Source: Nocardia sp. MH4 (lineage in GTDB: Bacteria; Actinomycetota; Actinomycetes; Mycobacteriales; Mycobacteriaceae). From it: a stretch of 61,953 nt of DNA. The stretch covers positions 13,682 to 75,634 of the forward strand of contig NZ_LPNR01000122.1 in assembly GCF_019266065.1 (NCBI RefSeq), written 5' to 3'. Within the stretch, counting starts at the first letter, position 1. Every line of letters starts with the position of its first letter. This document shows, one piece after another, positions 33,508-42,379 of the stretch. Position numbers and translations under genes: made by a program. Under the pieces are notes generated by a model. The model searched no databases and was not told the DNA's origin. It saw nothing but the letters and a program-made list of their open reading frames with translations.

Positions 33508-34434
33508 TCAGACGGGTGCTGCGACCAGGTCGGGGTGCGGGGCGTCGCGCAGGATGACGCCGATGAGGTCGCGCAGTGCTCGGTGGCCTCCGTCGGCGGT
33601 GTTGCGGGGATGCCAGGCCATCGCGACGACGGGAGCGGGCAGGGGCAGGGGGATCTCGAACATCGTCAGGCCGAGGGCAACGGCGGCGGGGCGCGACAGC
33701 AGTTCCGGGGCGGGACAGACCAGTTCGGTGGTGGCGACGGTGAACAGGGCCGTGGACAGGTCGGGCACGGTGGCGACCACGCGCCGGGTGCGGCCGTGCA
33801 GGGCCAGGCGGTCGTCGATGGGGCTGTGGGTGCGGCCGGTGGCCGAGACCTCGAGGTGCTGGGCGGAGGCGTAGGCGGCGACGGTCGGGCGGTCGGCGCC
33901 GAAGGGGTGCGTCGCGGCGGCCAGGCCGACCCAGCGGTCGGCGAACAGGCGGGTCACCACCGTCTCCGGATCGGTCTGGCCGATCATGCCGACCTCCACG
34001 TCGACCCGGCCGTCGCGCAGGGCGACCGCACCGTCCGCGGCGTCGGCGGCCAGCACCCGTACCGTGACGCCGGGCAGCTCGGTGCGGACCGCGGCCAGGA
34101 GCGGACCGGTCAGGCGCGGGGCCACCGAATCGGCCACCCGGACAACGAAATCGCGGTGGCGTCCCGCGCCGGTGCCGTCGCGGGCGGTGAGCAGCAACCG
34201 CGCCTGATCGACCAGGCCCGCGACGTCGTGGCGCAACTCGAGTGCCCGCGGGGTGGGCACGAGTTGTCGGCCGGAGCGCACCAGCAGCGGGTCCCCCAGC
34301 ACGGTACGCAACCGGGTCAGCGTGCGGCTCATCGCCGAGGTCGAAGTGTGCAGACGCCGGGCCGCCTCGGTCACGCTATTGGTCTCGAGCAGCGCGTCGA
34401 GGGCGAGCAACAGGTTCAGATCCAGCGCGTCCAC
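33508..34434 (-). CDS. LysR-family transcriptional regulator
   Basis: A 308-residue regulator. The HTH reads LDLNLLLALDALLETNSVTE with STSAMSRTLTRLR, followed by a substrate-binding domain starting near RHRDFVVRVADSVAPRL. This N-terminus is of the NodD/LeuO-like group. The GTG at 34434 is chosen: GATAAT ends six bases before it, giving a leaderless start, and the HTH then starts at once. It lies next to the flavin monooxygenase gene on the same strand, 67 bases downstream of it, and is a plausible regulator of it. The effector is unknown. Confidence 0.87.
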   Translation of the reverse strand: MDALDLNLLLALDALLETNSVTEAARRLHTSTSAMSRTLTRLRTVLGDPLLVRSGRQLVPTPRALELRHDVAGLVDQARLLLTARDGTGAGRHRDFVVRVADSVAPRLTGPLLAAVRTELPGVTVRVLAADAADGAVALRDGRVDVEVGMIGQTDPETVVTRLFADRWVGLAAATHPFGADRPTVAAYASAQHLEVSATGRTHSPIDDRLALHGRTRRVVATVPDLSTALFTVATTELVCPAPELLSRPAAVALGLTMFEIPLPLPAPVVAMAWHPRNTADGGHRALRDLIGVILRDAPHPDLVAAPV

Positions 34435-34440
34435 GCGAGG

Positions 34441-34446
34441 ATTATC
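34441..34446 (-). promoter_or_regulatory. -10 hexamer for LysR gene
   Basis: GATAAT on the minus strand with six bases to the GTG at 34434. It is the closest match to the TATAAT consensus among the leaderless-type promoters in the window. Confidence 0.45.
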
Positions 34447-34501
34447 ACCAACGCAATGATCACCGCCAAGTGTTGCGGCGGCGGCGATCCAGCGTGTCGG
34501 G

Positions 34502-36010
34502 CTACCGCTCGGCAACCGGTGCGGGCGCGGGCGGCGCGGGGACGGTGGCCGGATGGTCACGCAGCACCCGCCGGTAGGTGGCGGGCCGCACCGGGCGCAC
34601 CCACTGGGCCAGCCGGCTGGTCAGCGGCAGCGGGGTACGCAGGTCGTCGAGCATCTCGTCGATGTTGGCCAGGGAGAACGGAACCACCGACGCGCCCTGG
34701 GCGTGATGGCCCTCGGTGCGTTCCCGCGACCACCGCAGCCGCTCGTCGATCTCGGAGTTCATCTGCTCGGGCATCGGCGGCACGAACTTGCCGGTGAGCA
34801 GCCCGGCGATCCAATGCGCGCCGACCTCCGCGCTCAGCGCGCTCACATTGGAGTTGTTGTAGCCGGCGAAGGTCAGGTTGGGCACCTCGACCGGCAGGAT
34901 GTTGCGGAAGAGCCGGAAATCGCCGACCTCGTCGGTCAGGCTGCGCCGCACGAACGGGGTCAGAAACGGCACCTCCTGCTGATATCCGGTGGCGCAGACG
35001 ACGATCTCGGCCAGCTTCAGGGTGCCGTCGGACAGGCGCACCGCGGGCCCGTGCTGCCCGCCGATCAGCTCGGTGACCTCGGTCTCGCGGTGAACGCTGA
35101 TCCGGCCCGCCTCGACCTGCTCGGCGAAGCCCTCGGTCGCCAGGCTCGCGCTGCTGTCGGCCATCTCCTCGATGCCGCCGGTCGGGAGCAGATCGAGCTC
35201 GCGCAGCCGCAGCTTGCGCGTCACCCGCTCCTGCAGCAGATCCAGGTTCGCCTGGCGCAGGCTGAGCCCGTCGAGCCAGCGCTCGACACGGTGCGGCTCC
35301 CGCGACCGGAAGTGCGCCTCGCCCAGGCGGGTCAGCAACAGCCGCTCGTAGTCGAGGCCGAAGTCGACCTTGCGCGGCATCTTCCAGGTGAGCCTGCGCG
35401 CGACGACGCTGGTCTCGTCGGCCAGATGGCTGACGGCCTCGGCGACATCACAGGCCGACTTGCCGTAGCCGATCACGACCACCGAGCGATCCCGGGCCTG
35501 CTCGACGTCGTGGAAGTCCGACACGTGGACGAGCCGGCCGCCCGCGGCCGCGAACGCCGCCGCGCCGGGCAGCGCGGGCATGACCGGTTCGCTGAACACG
35601 CCGTTGGCGACGATCAGGTGATCGCAGGTCGTGCGGTGCACGCCGTCGCGATCGCGGACCTCGAGCAGCCAGCCGCTGTCGACCGGGTCGGCGGCGACGA
35701 CCTCGGTGCCCAGGCGCAGGTGCTCGGCCAGGCCGAACTCGTGGACGTACCCGGCCAGGTAAGCCTGGACCTGCTGGCCGTCGGGCCAGCGCGGGAAGTC
35801 CTCGGGCATCGGGTAATCGCTGAAGTGGTACCGGAACTTGCTGTTCTGCGCGCGCAGCCCCGGATAGCGTCGGGTGGCGCTCCACACACCTCCGACATCA
35901 GGGGCCCGGTCGAACACCTCGACCGGGAAACCCGCCCGACTCAACACTTTCGCGCAGGCCAAACCCGCAACTCCCGCACCGACGATCCCGATGCGGCTAC
36001 CGCTCGTCAT
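34502..36010 (-). CDS. flavin-containing monooxygenase
   Basis: A 502-residue FAD/NADPH monooxygenase. The FAD site is GIVGAGVAGLACAKVL at the N-terminus, with VFDRAPDVGGVW after it. The NADPH site is VVVIGYGKSACDVAEAV, and ATGYQQEVPF is the second family motif. It probably adds oxygen to a nitrogen, sulfur or carbonyl substrate (N-oxide, S-oxide or Baeyer-Villiger type); the substrate cannot be read. ATG 36010 puts the FAD motif at the expected place. A TACTCT hexamer lies seven bases before it. The adjacent LysR gene may control it. Confidence 0.88.
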   Translation of the reverse strand: MTSGSRIGIVGAGVAGLACAKVLSRAGFPVEVFDRAPDVGGVWSATRRYPGLRAQNSKFRYHFSDYPMPEDFPRWPDGQQVQAYLAGYVHEFGLAEHLRLGTEVVAADPVDSGWLLEVRDRDGVHRTTCDHLIVANGVFSEPVMPALPGAAAFAAAGGRLVHVSDFHDVEQARDRSVVVIGYGKSACDVAEAVSHLADETSVVARRLTWKMPRKVDFGLDYERLLLTRLGEAHFRSREPHRVERWLDGLSLRQANLDLLQERVTRKLRLRELDLLPTGGIEEMADSSASLATEGFAEQVEAGRISVHRETEVTELIGGQHGPAVRLSDGTLKLAEIVVCATGYQQEVPFLTPFVRRSLTDEVGDFRLFRNILPVEVPNLTFAGYNNSNVSALSAEVGAHWIAGLLTGKFVPPMPEQMNSEIDERLRWSRERTEGHHAQGASVVPFSLANIDEMLDDLRTPLPLTSRLAQWVRPVRPATYRRVLRDHPATVPAPPAPAPVAER

Positions 36011-36081
36011 GGCGAGGAGAGTACTCGGCACCGATGCCAGGGTGCCACCGCCGCCGGGCCGACCCGTGCTGTACTGGAACT

Positions 36082-36621
36082 ATGACCAACAGTTCCGTCG
36101 TCGTCGATCGGGCCGGGCTCTGGGATGCCGAGGAGCTCAGTGATGTCGCCGCGGCGACCTTCCCGCTGGCGTGCCCGCCGGAAGCCACCCAGGGCGACAT
36201 CGAGATCTTCCTCGAGCAGATGCTCTCGGGCGAACGGTTCGGCGAGTACCTGTCCGATCCGGAGCGCACGGTCCTCAAGGCCGTCGAGGGCGACGAGATC
36301 GTCGGCTACGCCATGCTCGTCGCGGGCAGGCCGATCGATCCAGAGGTGGATGCCCAGGTCAGCCCGGGTGCGGTGGTCGAGCTGAGCAAGATGTACGTGC
36401 TGCCGGGACACCACGGCAGCGGCGTCGCCGCCGCGCTGATGACCGCCGCGGTGGCGACCGCCCGCGAGTCGGGCGCGACGGTGCTGTGGCTGGGGGTGAA
36501 CCAGGCCAACGAGCGCGCCCAGAAGTTCTACGCCAAGCACGGTTTCACGCAGGTGGGCACCAAGACCTTCACGGTCGGCACCCAGGTGCACTCCGACTTC
36601 GTGTACGAACGGGCGCTGTGA
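36082..36621 (+). CDS. GNAT-family N-acetyltransferase
   Basis: A 179-residue acetyltransferase. The acetyl-CoA motif is YVLPGHHGSGVAAALMTAAV (canonical Q/RxxGxG/A appears as HHGSGVA), followed by ATVLWLGVNQANERAQKFYA and HGFTQVGTKTF. Small-molecule or protein amines are the likely acceptors. It corresponds in position to Rv2669 beside the ZapE gene of mycobacteria. The ATG at 36082 has no ribosome site; TGTACT ends six bases before it. It converges on the phosphatase gene with three bases between. Confidence 0.88.
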   Translation: MTNSSVVVDRAGLWDAEELSDVAAATFPLACPPEATQGDIEIFLEQMLSGERFGEYLSDPERTVLKAVEGDEIVGYAMLVAGRPIDPEVDAQVSPGAVVELSKMYVLPGHHGSGVAAALMTAAVATARESGATVLWLGVNQANERAQKFYAKHGFTQVGTKTFTVGTQVHSDFVYERAL

Positions 36622-36624
36622 GGC

Positions 36625-37425
36625 TCAGACGAGCAGCGCCGCCCGCAGCGCGGTGATCTCGGACTCGGACAGGCCGAGACCGGCGCGGATGTAGCTGTCG
36701 AAGCTGCCGTAGCTCTGGTTCGCCTGATCGAAGGCGGCGTCGAGCCAGCTCTGCTGCACGCCGTTGAGCGGGTCGGTGGGCGCGGCGTTGCGGTAGGTGT
36801 TGGAGGCCAGGTAGTCGGCGGTGACGGTGGCCCGGTCGACGCCGAGCAGCGTCAGCAGCACCGCCGAGGTCCAGCCGGTGCGGTCCTTGCCCGCGCTGCA
36901 GTGGAACAGCACCCCGGTGCCGTCGGCGGCGATGATGTCGCGCAGCACGGCGGCGAACGCCTCGTTGGCACCGGGAGCGGTGATGAACGCGCGGTACATG
37001 CCCTCGCCGCCGAACAGCGCGCCCGCCAGGATCAGCGGCGGCGCCTGGCCGATCACGTCGTAGGAGTTGCCGACCGCGCCGACGGGCAGCCGGTCCGCGC
37101 CCAGGCCCCGCTCGTAGCCGGTGCGCAGATCGTCGACGACGCGCACATCGAGGGCGCTGAGCCGGGCCAGGTCCTCGGGGGTCGCCTTGTCCAGCGCGCC
37201 GGTGCGGAACACCAGCCCGGTGCGCACCCGGTGCCCGTCGGTGGTGCGGTAACCGCCCGCGTCCCTGGCGTTCTGGACGCCGGTGAGGCCGAGCAGCCGA
37301 TCGGCGCTCCCGATCTCGCTGGTGGGCGCGGGCGCGGCGACAGCCTGGCCGAGTGCCGGACCGAGCAGCACCGCTACTCCGGTCGCGGCGGCCAGACTCG
37401 CGCGGACAGCACGGCTACGGGTCAC
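36625..37425 (-). CDS. secreted tyrosine-type phosphatase
   Basis: A 266-residue protein. A signal peptide (RAVRASLAAATGVAVLL through AVAAPAP) sends it out of the cytoplasm. The active-site P-loop is HCSAGKDRTG, matching HCxxGxxR, and VQNARDAGGYRT is the family's N-terminal motif. Relatives such as M. tuberculosis PtpB and Listeria LipA dephosphorylate phosphotyrosine and phosphoinositides. The GTG at 37425 has AAGGAG seven bases upstream. Alone on its strand, convergent with the acetyltransferase. Confidence 0.9.
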   Translation of the reverse strand: MTRSRAVRASLAAATGVAVLLGPALGQAVAAPAPTSEIGSADRLLGLTGVQNARDAGGYRTTDGHRVRTGLVFRTGALDKATPEDLARLSALDVRVVDDLRTGYERGLGADRLPVGAVGNSYDVIGQAPPLILAGALFGGEGMYRAFITAPGANEAFAAVLRDIIAADGTGVLFHCSAGKDRTGWTSAVLLTLLGVDRATVTADYLASNTYRNAAPTDPLNGVQQSWLDAAFDQANQSYGSFDSYIRAGLGLSESEITALRAALLV

Positions 37426-37486
37426 GACAGGCTCCTTCGACGACGCCGGGGTCACGGTCGGGACGAACGTACCCGGCGCCGGTCGA

Positions 37487-38506
37487 TCACGCGGCGGCGG
37501 CCTCGAAGCGTGACAGCGCCAGCAGGCGCGAGATCGCGCGCAGGTACTTCTTGCGGTAGCCGCCGTCGAGCATCTCCTGGGAGAAGATCTCGTCGAGCTT
37601 CGCGCCGGAGACCGTCACCGGGATGCTGGCGTCGTAGAGACGGTCGGCCAGCACGACGATGCGCAGGGCGACGGCCTGGTCGGTGACCGGGTGCACGCCG
37701 GAGATGAACACCGAGGACACCCCGTTGATCAGGGCGCCGTACTTCGACGGATGCAGCGTGCTCAGGTGCTTCAGCAGCGCGTCGTAGTCGTCGAGGGTGG
37801 ATCCCGGTGTGGTGGCGGCCCGTTCGGCCAGGATGTCTGGGGAGGTCGGCTCGGGCGCCGGCGGCAGGTCGCGGTGGCGGTAGTCGGGGCCGTCGACGCG
37901 CACCGGCTCGAAGATGGAGCCGAGCTTCTTGATCTCGCGCAGGAAGTCCTGGGCGGCGAAACGGCCCTCACCGAGCTGGCTGGGCAGCGTGTTCGAGGTG
38001 GCCGCGATGGACACACCCGCGGCGGAGAGCTCGGTGAGCAGGCGCGAGACCATGGTGGTGTCGCCGGGATCGTCGAGCTCGAACTCGTCGATGCACAGCA
38101 GGCTGTTGCCGGAGAGGCGCTCGACGGCGTTGACGAAGCCCAGCGCGCCGACCAGGTTGGTCAGCTCGCCGAAGGTGCCGAACGACTTGGGCGCGGGCGC
38201 GCTGTGGAAGATCGAGGCGAGCAGGTGGGTCTTGCCGACGCCGAACCCACCGTCGAGGTACAGGCCGGCGCCGGAGACAGCCTTCTTCTTGCCGAACAGG
38301 CTCTTCTTGGACGCGGCCTTGTGGATCTTGGCGATCTGACCGGCGAATTCCTCGGCCTTGCGGACCGCGGCCGCCTGGCTGGGTTCCTTGGGGTCGGGAA
38401 TGTAGGAGGCGAAGCTGACCTCGTCGAACATGGGCGGGGGCACCATCTGCGCGACGAGCTGGTCGGCCGGGACCTCCGGATGGCGATCGACGAGGCGTTC
38501 TTGCAT
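37487..38506 (-). CDS. zapE: ZapE/AFG1-like ATPase
   Basis: A 339-residue P-loop ATPase. Walker A is GGFGVGKTH, Walker B is LLCIDEFELDD, and AATSNTLPSQLGEGRFAAQD is the sensor region. Relatives act in cell division (ZapE) or membrane protein quality control (AFG1). It has an inserted Lys/Ser stretch KKSLFGKKKAVSG before Walker A. The ATG at 38506 is taken because TACGAT ends six bases before it; an ATG at 38533 is possible. It diverges from the RibD-like gene as Rv2670c does from Rv2671. Confidence 0.9.
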   Translation of the reverse strand: MQERLVDRHPEVPADQLVAQMVPPPMFDEVSFASYIPDPKEPSQAAAVRKAEEFAGQIAKIHKAASKKSLFGKKKAVSGAGLYLDGGFGVGKTHLLASIFHSAPAPKSFGTFGELTNLVGALGFVNAVERLSGNSLLCIDEFELDDPGDTTMVSRLLTELSAAGVSIAATSNTLPSQLGEGRFAAQDFLREIKKLGSIFEPVRVDGPDYRHRDLPPAPEPTSPDILAERAATTPGSTLDDYDALLKHLSTLHPSKYGALINGVSSVFISGVHPVTDQAVALRIVVLADRLYDASIPVTVSGAKLDEIFSQEMLDGGYRKKYLRAISRLLALSRFEAAAA

Positions 38507-38512
38507 GAACGA

Positions 38513-38518
38513 ATCGTA
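38513..38518 (-). promoter_or_regulatory. -10 hexamer for zapE
   Basis: TACGAT on the minus strand with six bases to the ATG at 38506. If the ATG at 38533 were the start, this hexamer would lie inside the gene. Confidence 0.4.
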
Positions 38519-38541
38519 CGGACGTGGTTGCATCGGTTCCT

Positions 38542-39303
38542 ATGCAGCGTATCCACAATGTGACCCAGCTCGCAGACCTCGACGACGACGCACTGGCCAG
38601 GTGCTATGCCTACCCCCGCCACCTGGAACGGCCCTGGGTGCGCGCGAACTTCGTCAACAGTATCGACGGGGCGTTCACCGTCGACGGTGTCTCGGCCGGG
38701 CTGGGCACCGACGCCGACCATCGGGTGTTCGGCCTGCTGCGCGAGCTGGCGGAGGTGATCGTCGTCGGCGCGGGCACCGTGCGCGCGGAGAACTACGGCG
38801 GCGCGCACCCCGATCCGGACCGCCGCCGAGCGCATTTCCGGCACGGGATCGGCGGGTCGGCCGACGGTACGCCGCCGCCGATCGCGGTGGTCACCGCGAG
38901 CGCGCGGCTCGATCCGGCCGCGAAGTTCTTCACCGACGCCGCGACCCCGCCGCTGATCATCACCACCGCGCACGCCGCCAAGGACCAGGTCGACGCCCTC
39001 GAGCGGGCGGGTGCGGAGGTGATCGTCGCCGGGGAGGCCGCGATCATGCCCGCCGCGCTGCTGCGGGTGCTCGCCGAGCGCGGGCTGCAACGAGTGCTGT
39101 GCGAGGGCGGGCCGCATCTGTTCGGGCAGCTCGCCGAGGCGGATCTGGTCGACGAACTGTGCCTGAGCACCGCGCCGCTGCTGGTCGGCGGGGCGGGCGG
39201 GCGAATCTCGCTGTCGGCGAGCGGTTTCGACATCCCGATGCACCGCAGGCAGCTCGTGCTCGCCGAGGACGGCACCGTCCTGGCCCGCTGGGCCCGTCGA
39301 TGA
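38542..39303 (+). CDS. RibD-like pyrimidine reductase family protein
   Basis: A 253-residue protein of the RibD C-terminal domain family. RPWVRANFVNSIDGAFTVDG, VGAGTVRAENYG and RVLCEGGPHLFGQL are the family blocks, including the NADPH-binding glycines. The mycobacterial homologue Rv2671 (called RibD) can supply dihydrofolate reductase activity when overproduced, so the true role may be folate- or flavin-linked. There is no deaminase domain, so it is not a full RibD. The ATG at 38542 is used. It is followed within 32 bases by the lipoprotein gene. Confidence 0.88.
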   Translation: MQRIHNVTQLADLDDDALARCYAYPRHLERPWVRANFVNSIDGAFTVDGVSAGLGTDADHRVFGLLRELAEVIVVGAGTVRAENYGGAHPDPDRRRAHFRHGIGGSADGTPPPIAVVTASARLDPAAKFFTDAATPPLIITTAHAAKDQVDALERAGAEVIVAGEAAIMPAALLRVLAERGLQRVLCEGGPHLFGQLAEADLVDELCLSTAPLLVGGAGGRISLSASGFDIPMHRRQLVLAEDGTVLARWARR

Positions 39304-39335
39304 AACCTGGCGCCGAACCTGGCAGTGTGTAGCCC

Positions 39336-40889
39336 ATGCGCTGGACTCGGGCCGCGGCGACGGCCGCGACACTGTCGATCATGCTCGCGGGCTGTGGGGC
39401 CGGACCGTCGGATCGGCCCGTTGTCGCCGTGGAGCGGCCGGGGGTCGGCGGCGCGCAGACCGAGGCGCCCCCGGTGCACGAACCGGCCAAGGCGGACACG
39501 CCCAAGACCGACCTGGCCTGGAAGGACTGCACCGCCGCGACACTGAGCTCGCTCGACTTCGGTCCGGCCCCGGCCGGGCTGGTGCTCGAATGCGCCGACT
39601 TCTCCACCCCGATCGACACCGCGGGCACCGTGCTCGGCACGTTCCGGGCGGGCGCGCTGCGGGCCCGGCTGCCGCAGACCCCCGTCGACGCCGCGCCGCT
39701 GGTGCTCACCTCCGGCGCCGACCGTTCCTCGGCCTCGACGCTGGCCGGGCTGGCTGTCGGGCCGAACAGCGCGCTGCTGGCCGCACAGCCGATCGTCGCC
39801 GTGGACCGGCGCGGTATCGGCGCCTCGCAACCCATCGACTGCATCCCGGCGCAACTGCGCGCGGTGATGACCGACCTCGGCCAGTTCGGGGTCGGCAGCG
39901 ACGACCAGGTCGGCGCCGTCGCCGGCTACAGCCAGGACGCGACCATAGCCTGCCGCGACTTCCTGCAGCCCTACGAGGGCACCTTCGACGCGCCGCACGC
40001 GGCCGACGACATCGAACAGCTGCGCAAGCAGTGGCAGGTCGACAAGATCAACCTGCTCGGCACGGGCAACGGCGGCAAGGTCGCGCTCAGCTACGCCCGC
40101 CGCTACGGCGACCACCTGGCCCGGTTGGTCCTCGACGCCCCCGAACCGGTCGGCGCCGACGTGACGACGAAGACCGAAGCCGCCGTGACCGGCGCCGAAG
40201 CCGCGGTGACCGCGTTCGCGCAGCGCTGCAAGGCCGCCAACTGCGCGCTGGGCGCCGACCCGCGGGCCACCATCGTCGGGTTGGTGGCCAAGGCGAACAC
40301 CGGCGGCCTGGGCGACATCTCGGCCGCCGACCTCTCGACCGCGCTCACCGGGTTCCTGTCGAGCCCGCGCGGCGACCAGGCGAGCCGGGTCACCGCGCTG
40401 GCCGACGTCCTCGCCGCCGCCGACCGTGGCGACCGTGCCCCGCTGGCGGCGCTGGTGGCCCGCGAATCCGCGGCGATCAATTCCGACGGCGAGTTCGTCA
40501 ACCGGTGCACCGACAGCCAGCAGCCGCCGACCCCGGACAAGGCGCGCGAGCTCGCCGGAACCTGGGCCGGCAAATATCCGGTTTTCGGTCGCACCGCCGC
40601 GATCGGGATGATGGTCTGCTCGGCCTGGCCGGTCTCGACCGCGCCGCCGCTGCCGACGAAGCTCGATCTGCCGGTGCTGGTGTTCGCCGGTGCCGCCGAC
40701 CCGGTCGTCGGCGGGGCCGCGGCCTCGGTCACCGGTGCCCTCGGGGCGGCGGGCGCACGGCACGCCACGATGACCTGGCAGGGCTGGGGACACCCGGTGA
40801 TCGCTCACTCCGGCTGCGCGCAGAAGGCGGTCGCCGACTATCTCGCCGAGGCGAAATTGCCCGCCGACGGCGGTGCCTGCCCGGCCTGA
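39336..40889 (+). CDS. alpha/beta-hydrolase-fold lipoprotein without Ser nucleophile (Rv2672 type)
   Basis: A 517-residue exported lipoprotein: signal peptide with lipobox MLAGC (Cys20), a Pro/Ala-rich linker and then a TAP-like alpha/beta hydrolase domain. The oxyanion region VVAVDRRGIGASQPIDC, the Asp-bearing VLVFAGAADPVV and the His-bearing GWGHPV are present. The nucleophile elbow, normally GxSxG, is GTGNGG with Gly244 in the Ser position. Hydrolysis or peptidase action by the usual mechanism is therefore unlikely. Several Cys pairs suggest disulfides. It corresponds in position to Rv2672. Confidence 0.85.
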   Translation: MRWTRAAATAATLSIMLAGCGAGPSDRPVVAVERPGVGGAQTEAPPVHEPAKADTPKTDLAWKDCTAATLSSLDFGPAPAGLVLECADFSTPIDTAGTVLGTFRAGALRARLPQTPVDAAPLVLTSGADRSSASTLAGLAVGPNSALLAAQPIVAVDRRGIGASQPIDCIPAQLRAVMTDLGQFGVGSDDQVGAVAGYSQDATIACRDFLQPYEGTFDAPHAADDIEQLRKQWQVDKINLLGTGNGGKVALSYARRYGDHLARLVLDAPEPVGADVTTKTEAAVTGAEAAVTAFAQRCKAANCALGADPRATIVGLVAKANTGGLGDISAADLSTALTGFLSSPRGDQASRVTALADVLAAADRGDRAPLAALVARESAAINSDGEFVNRCTDSQQPPTPDKARELAGTWAGKYPVFGRTAAIGMMVCSAWPVSTAPPLPTKLDLPVLVFAGAADPVVGGAAASVTGALGAAGARHATMTWQGWGHPVIAHSGCAQKAVADYLAEAKLPADGGACPA

Positions 40890-40961
40890 TCCAGGTCGTA
40901 CGACCATGTGATTCCGGCGCGTCGGACGGGTCCGGCGACACCATCGCTACCCGATCCGGTG

Positions 40962-40967
40962 TACCGT
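40962..40967 (+). promoter_or_regulatory. -10 hexamer for aftC
   Basis: TACCGT with six bases to the GTG at 40974. It suggests that aftC has its own leaderless promoter although the previous gene ends only 84 bases upstream. Confidence 0.4.
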
Positions 40968-40973
40968 GCCCCA

Positions 40974-42314
40974 GTGTTGTTCCGACAGCTCGAGCCCCGC
41001 ACCGCTCGCACCTCCGCCGAGGTGATCAAGTTCGCACTCTGGCCGTTCGCGGTCATGACCGTGCTGAACCGTGTCTTCATCAAGGCGGTCAACGGATTCG
41101 TCACCGACGACTACCGGCCTGTGTACAACGCCTCGTTCGAGTTCCTGAACGGCAGGCCGCTGTACACCGCCGACTTCTCCTCGGTCGACCCGCACTATCT
41201 CTACTATCCGAGCGGAACCCTGCTGATCGCCCCGGTGGCGATCATCGAATACGAGCTGTCCCGGTGGCTGTTCATCGGTCTCAACGCTGTCGCGATCCTG
41301 ATCGCCTGGTACCTGCTGCTGCGGCTGTTCAAGTTCGGTCTGGGCTCGATCGCCGCGCCGGCGCTGCTGCTGGCGATGTTCGCCTCCGAGACGGTGACCA
41401 ACACGTTGGTCTTCACCAACGTCAACGGCTGCCTGCTGCTGGCCGAGCTGGTGTTCCTGCACCTGTTGCTGGCACGGCGGGATCTGTGGGCCGGTGTCGC
41501 ACTCGGGTTGAGCATCTCGGTGAAGCCGACGCTGGCGCCGCTGCTGCTCGTCGCGGCCGTGCGCGGCCAGTGGAAGGTCTTCATCACCGCGCTCGGTGTG
41601 CCGCTGACGCTCACCGCGATCGCCTGGCCGCTGTCGGCCGACCCCGAGAAGTTCTTCACCCGGGTCGTGCCGTACCTGGCGCAGACGCGCGACTACTTCA
41701 ACAGTTCGATCGGCGGCAACGGGCTCTACTACGGGCTGCCGCACTGGCTGATCCTGCTGGTCCAGGCCGTGATGGCCGGTGTGGTCGCGGTGACGCTGTG
41801 GCTGCTGTGGCGTTACTACCGCCACGACGACCTGTTCTTCGTCACCACGTTCTCCGGGGTGCTGCTCACCGCGTCGTTCCTGCTGCTCTCGCTGGGCCAG
41901 ATGTACTACTCGATGATGCTGTTCCCGTTCCTGATGTCGGTCGTGCTGCGCAATTCCGTGCTGCGCAACTGGCCGGCGTGGCTGGCGATCTTCGGGTTCA
42001 TGACCTACGACAAGTGGCTCTCGGACCGCTGGCAGAGCACCGGGCGCACGCTCGAGTACCTGCGCGTGACCTTCGGCTGGGGCTTGCTGCTGGTCGTCGT
42101 GTTCTGTGTGCTCGGCGACCGCTACCTGGCCGCGCGCCGCGAGGGCAGACTGCGGTTCGGCATCGACCCCGCCTGGATGGCGAACGCGCCGGATTCGCGC
42201 GACGGCACCGAGGACGAGCGGCCCGCGCCCGCGGCGGTCTCCGCCACCACCGATCGCGACGATCCGGTCGCTCCGGAAGAGCCGATCGACGACCGCGAAC
42301 CCGCGCTGAAATAG
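40974..42314 (+). CDS. aftC: alpha-(1->3) arabinofuranosyltransferase AftC-like
   Basis: A 446-residue GT87-family membrane enzyme with about ten helices. VNGFVTDDYRPVYNASFEFL has the acidic pair of the first periplasmic loop; PHYLYYPSGTLLIAP and ISVKPTLAPLLLV follow. It uses decaprenyl-phosphoryl arabinofuranose to make alpha-1,3 branches in arabinogalactan and lipoarabinomannan, outside the membrane. The cytoplasmic C-terminal tail (about 50 residues) is acidic and low-complexity. GTG 40974 is chosen because of the -10 hexamer just before it. Same place as Rv2673. Confidence 0.9.
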   Translation: MLFRQLEPRTARTSAEVIKFALWPFAVMTVLNRVFIKAVNGFVTDDYRPVYNASFEFLNGRPLYTADFSSVDPHYLYYPSGTLLIAPVAIIEYELSRWLFIGLNAVAILIAWYLLLRLFKFGLGSIAAPALLLAMFASETVTNTLVFTNVNGCLLLAELVFLHLLLARRDLWAGVALGLSISVKPTLAPLLLVAAVRGQWKVFITALGVPLTLTAIAWPLSADPEKFFTRVVPYLAQTRDYFNSSIGGNGLYYGLPHWLILLVQAVMAGVVAVTLWLLWRYYRHDDLFFVTTFSGVLLTASFLLLSLGQMYYSMMLFPFLMSVVLRNSVLRNWPAWLAIFGFMTYDKWLSDRWQSTGRTLEYLRVTFGWGLLLVVVFCVLGDRYLAARREGRLRFGIDPAWMANAPDSRDGTEDERPAPAAVSATTDRDDPVAPEEPIDDREPALK

Positions 42315-42367
42315 GGCTCGGCCGGTGCTGTGATGCGACGATCGCGGCGCGCACCGGCCGAAACCAT

Positions 42368-42373
42368 TAGCGT
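42368..42373 (+). promoter_or_regulatory. -10 hexamer for msrB
   Basis: TAGCGT with six bases to the ATG at 42380. The intervening GGAG could also serve as a short ribosome site if transcription starts earlier. Confidence 0.4.
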
Positions 42374-42379
42374 GGAGTG

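Noticed and set aside
39590..42370. A 926-codon plus-strand frame overlapping the lipoprotein hydrolase, aftC and part of msrB upstream region
   Set aside because: It spans two recognisable genes in another frame and has an Arg-rich product without any motif.
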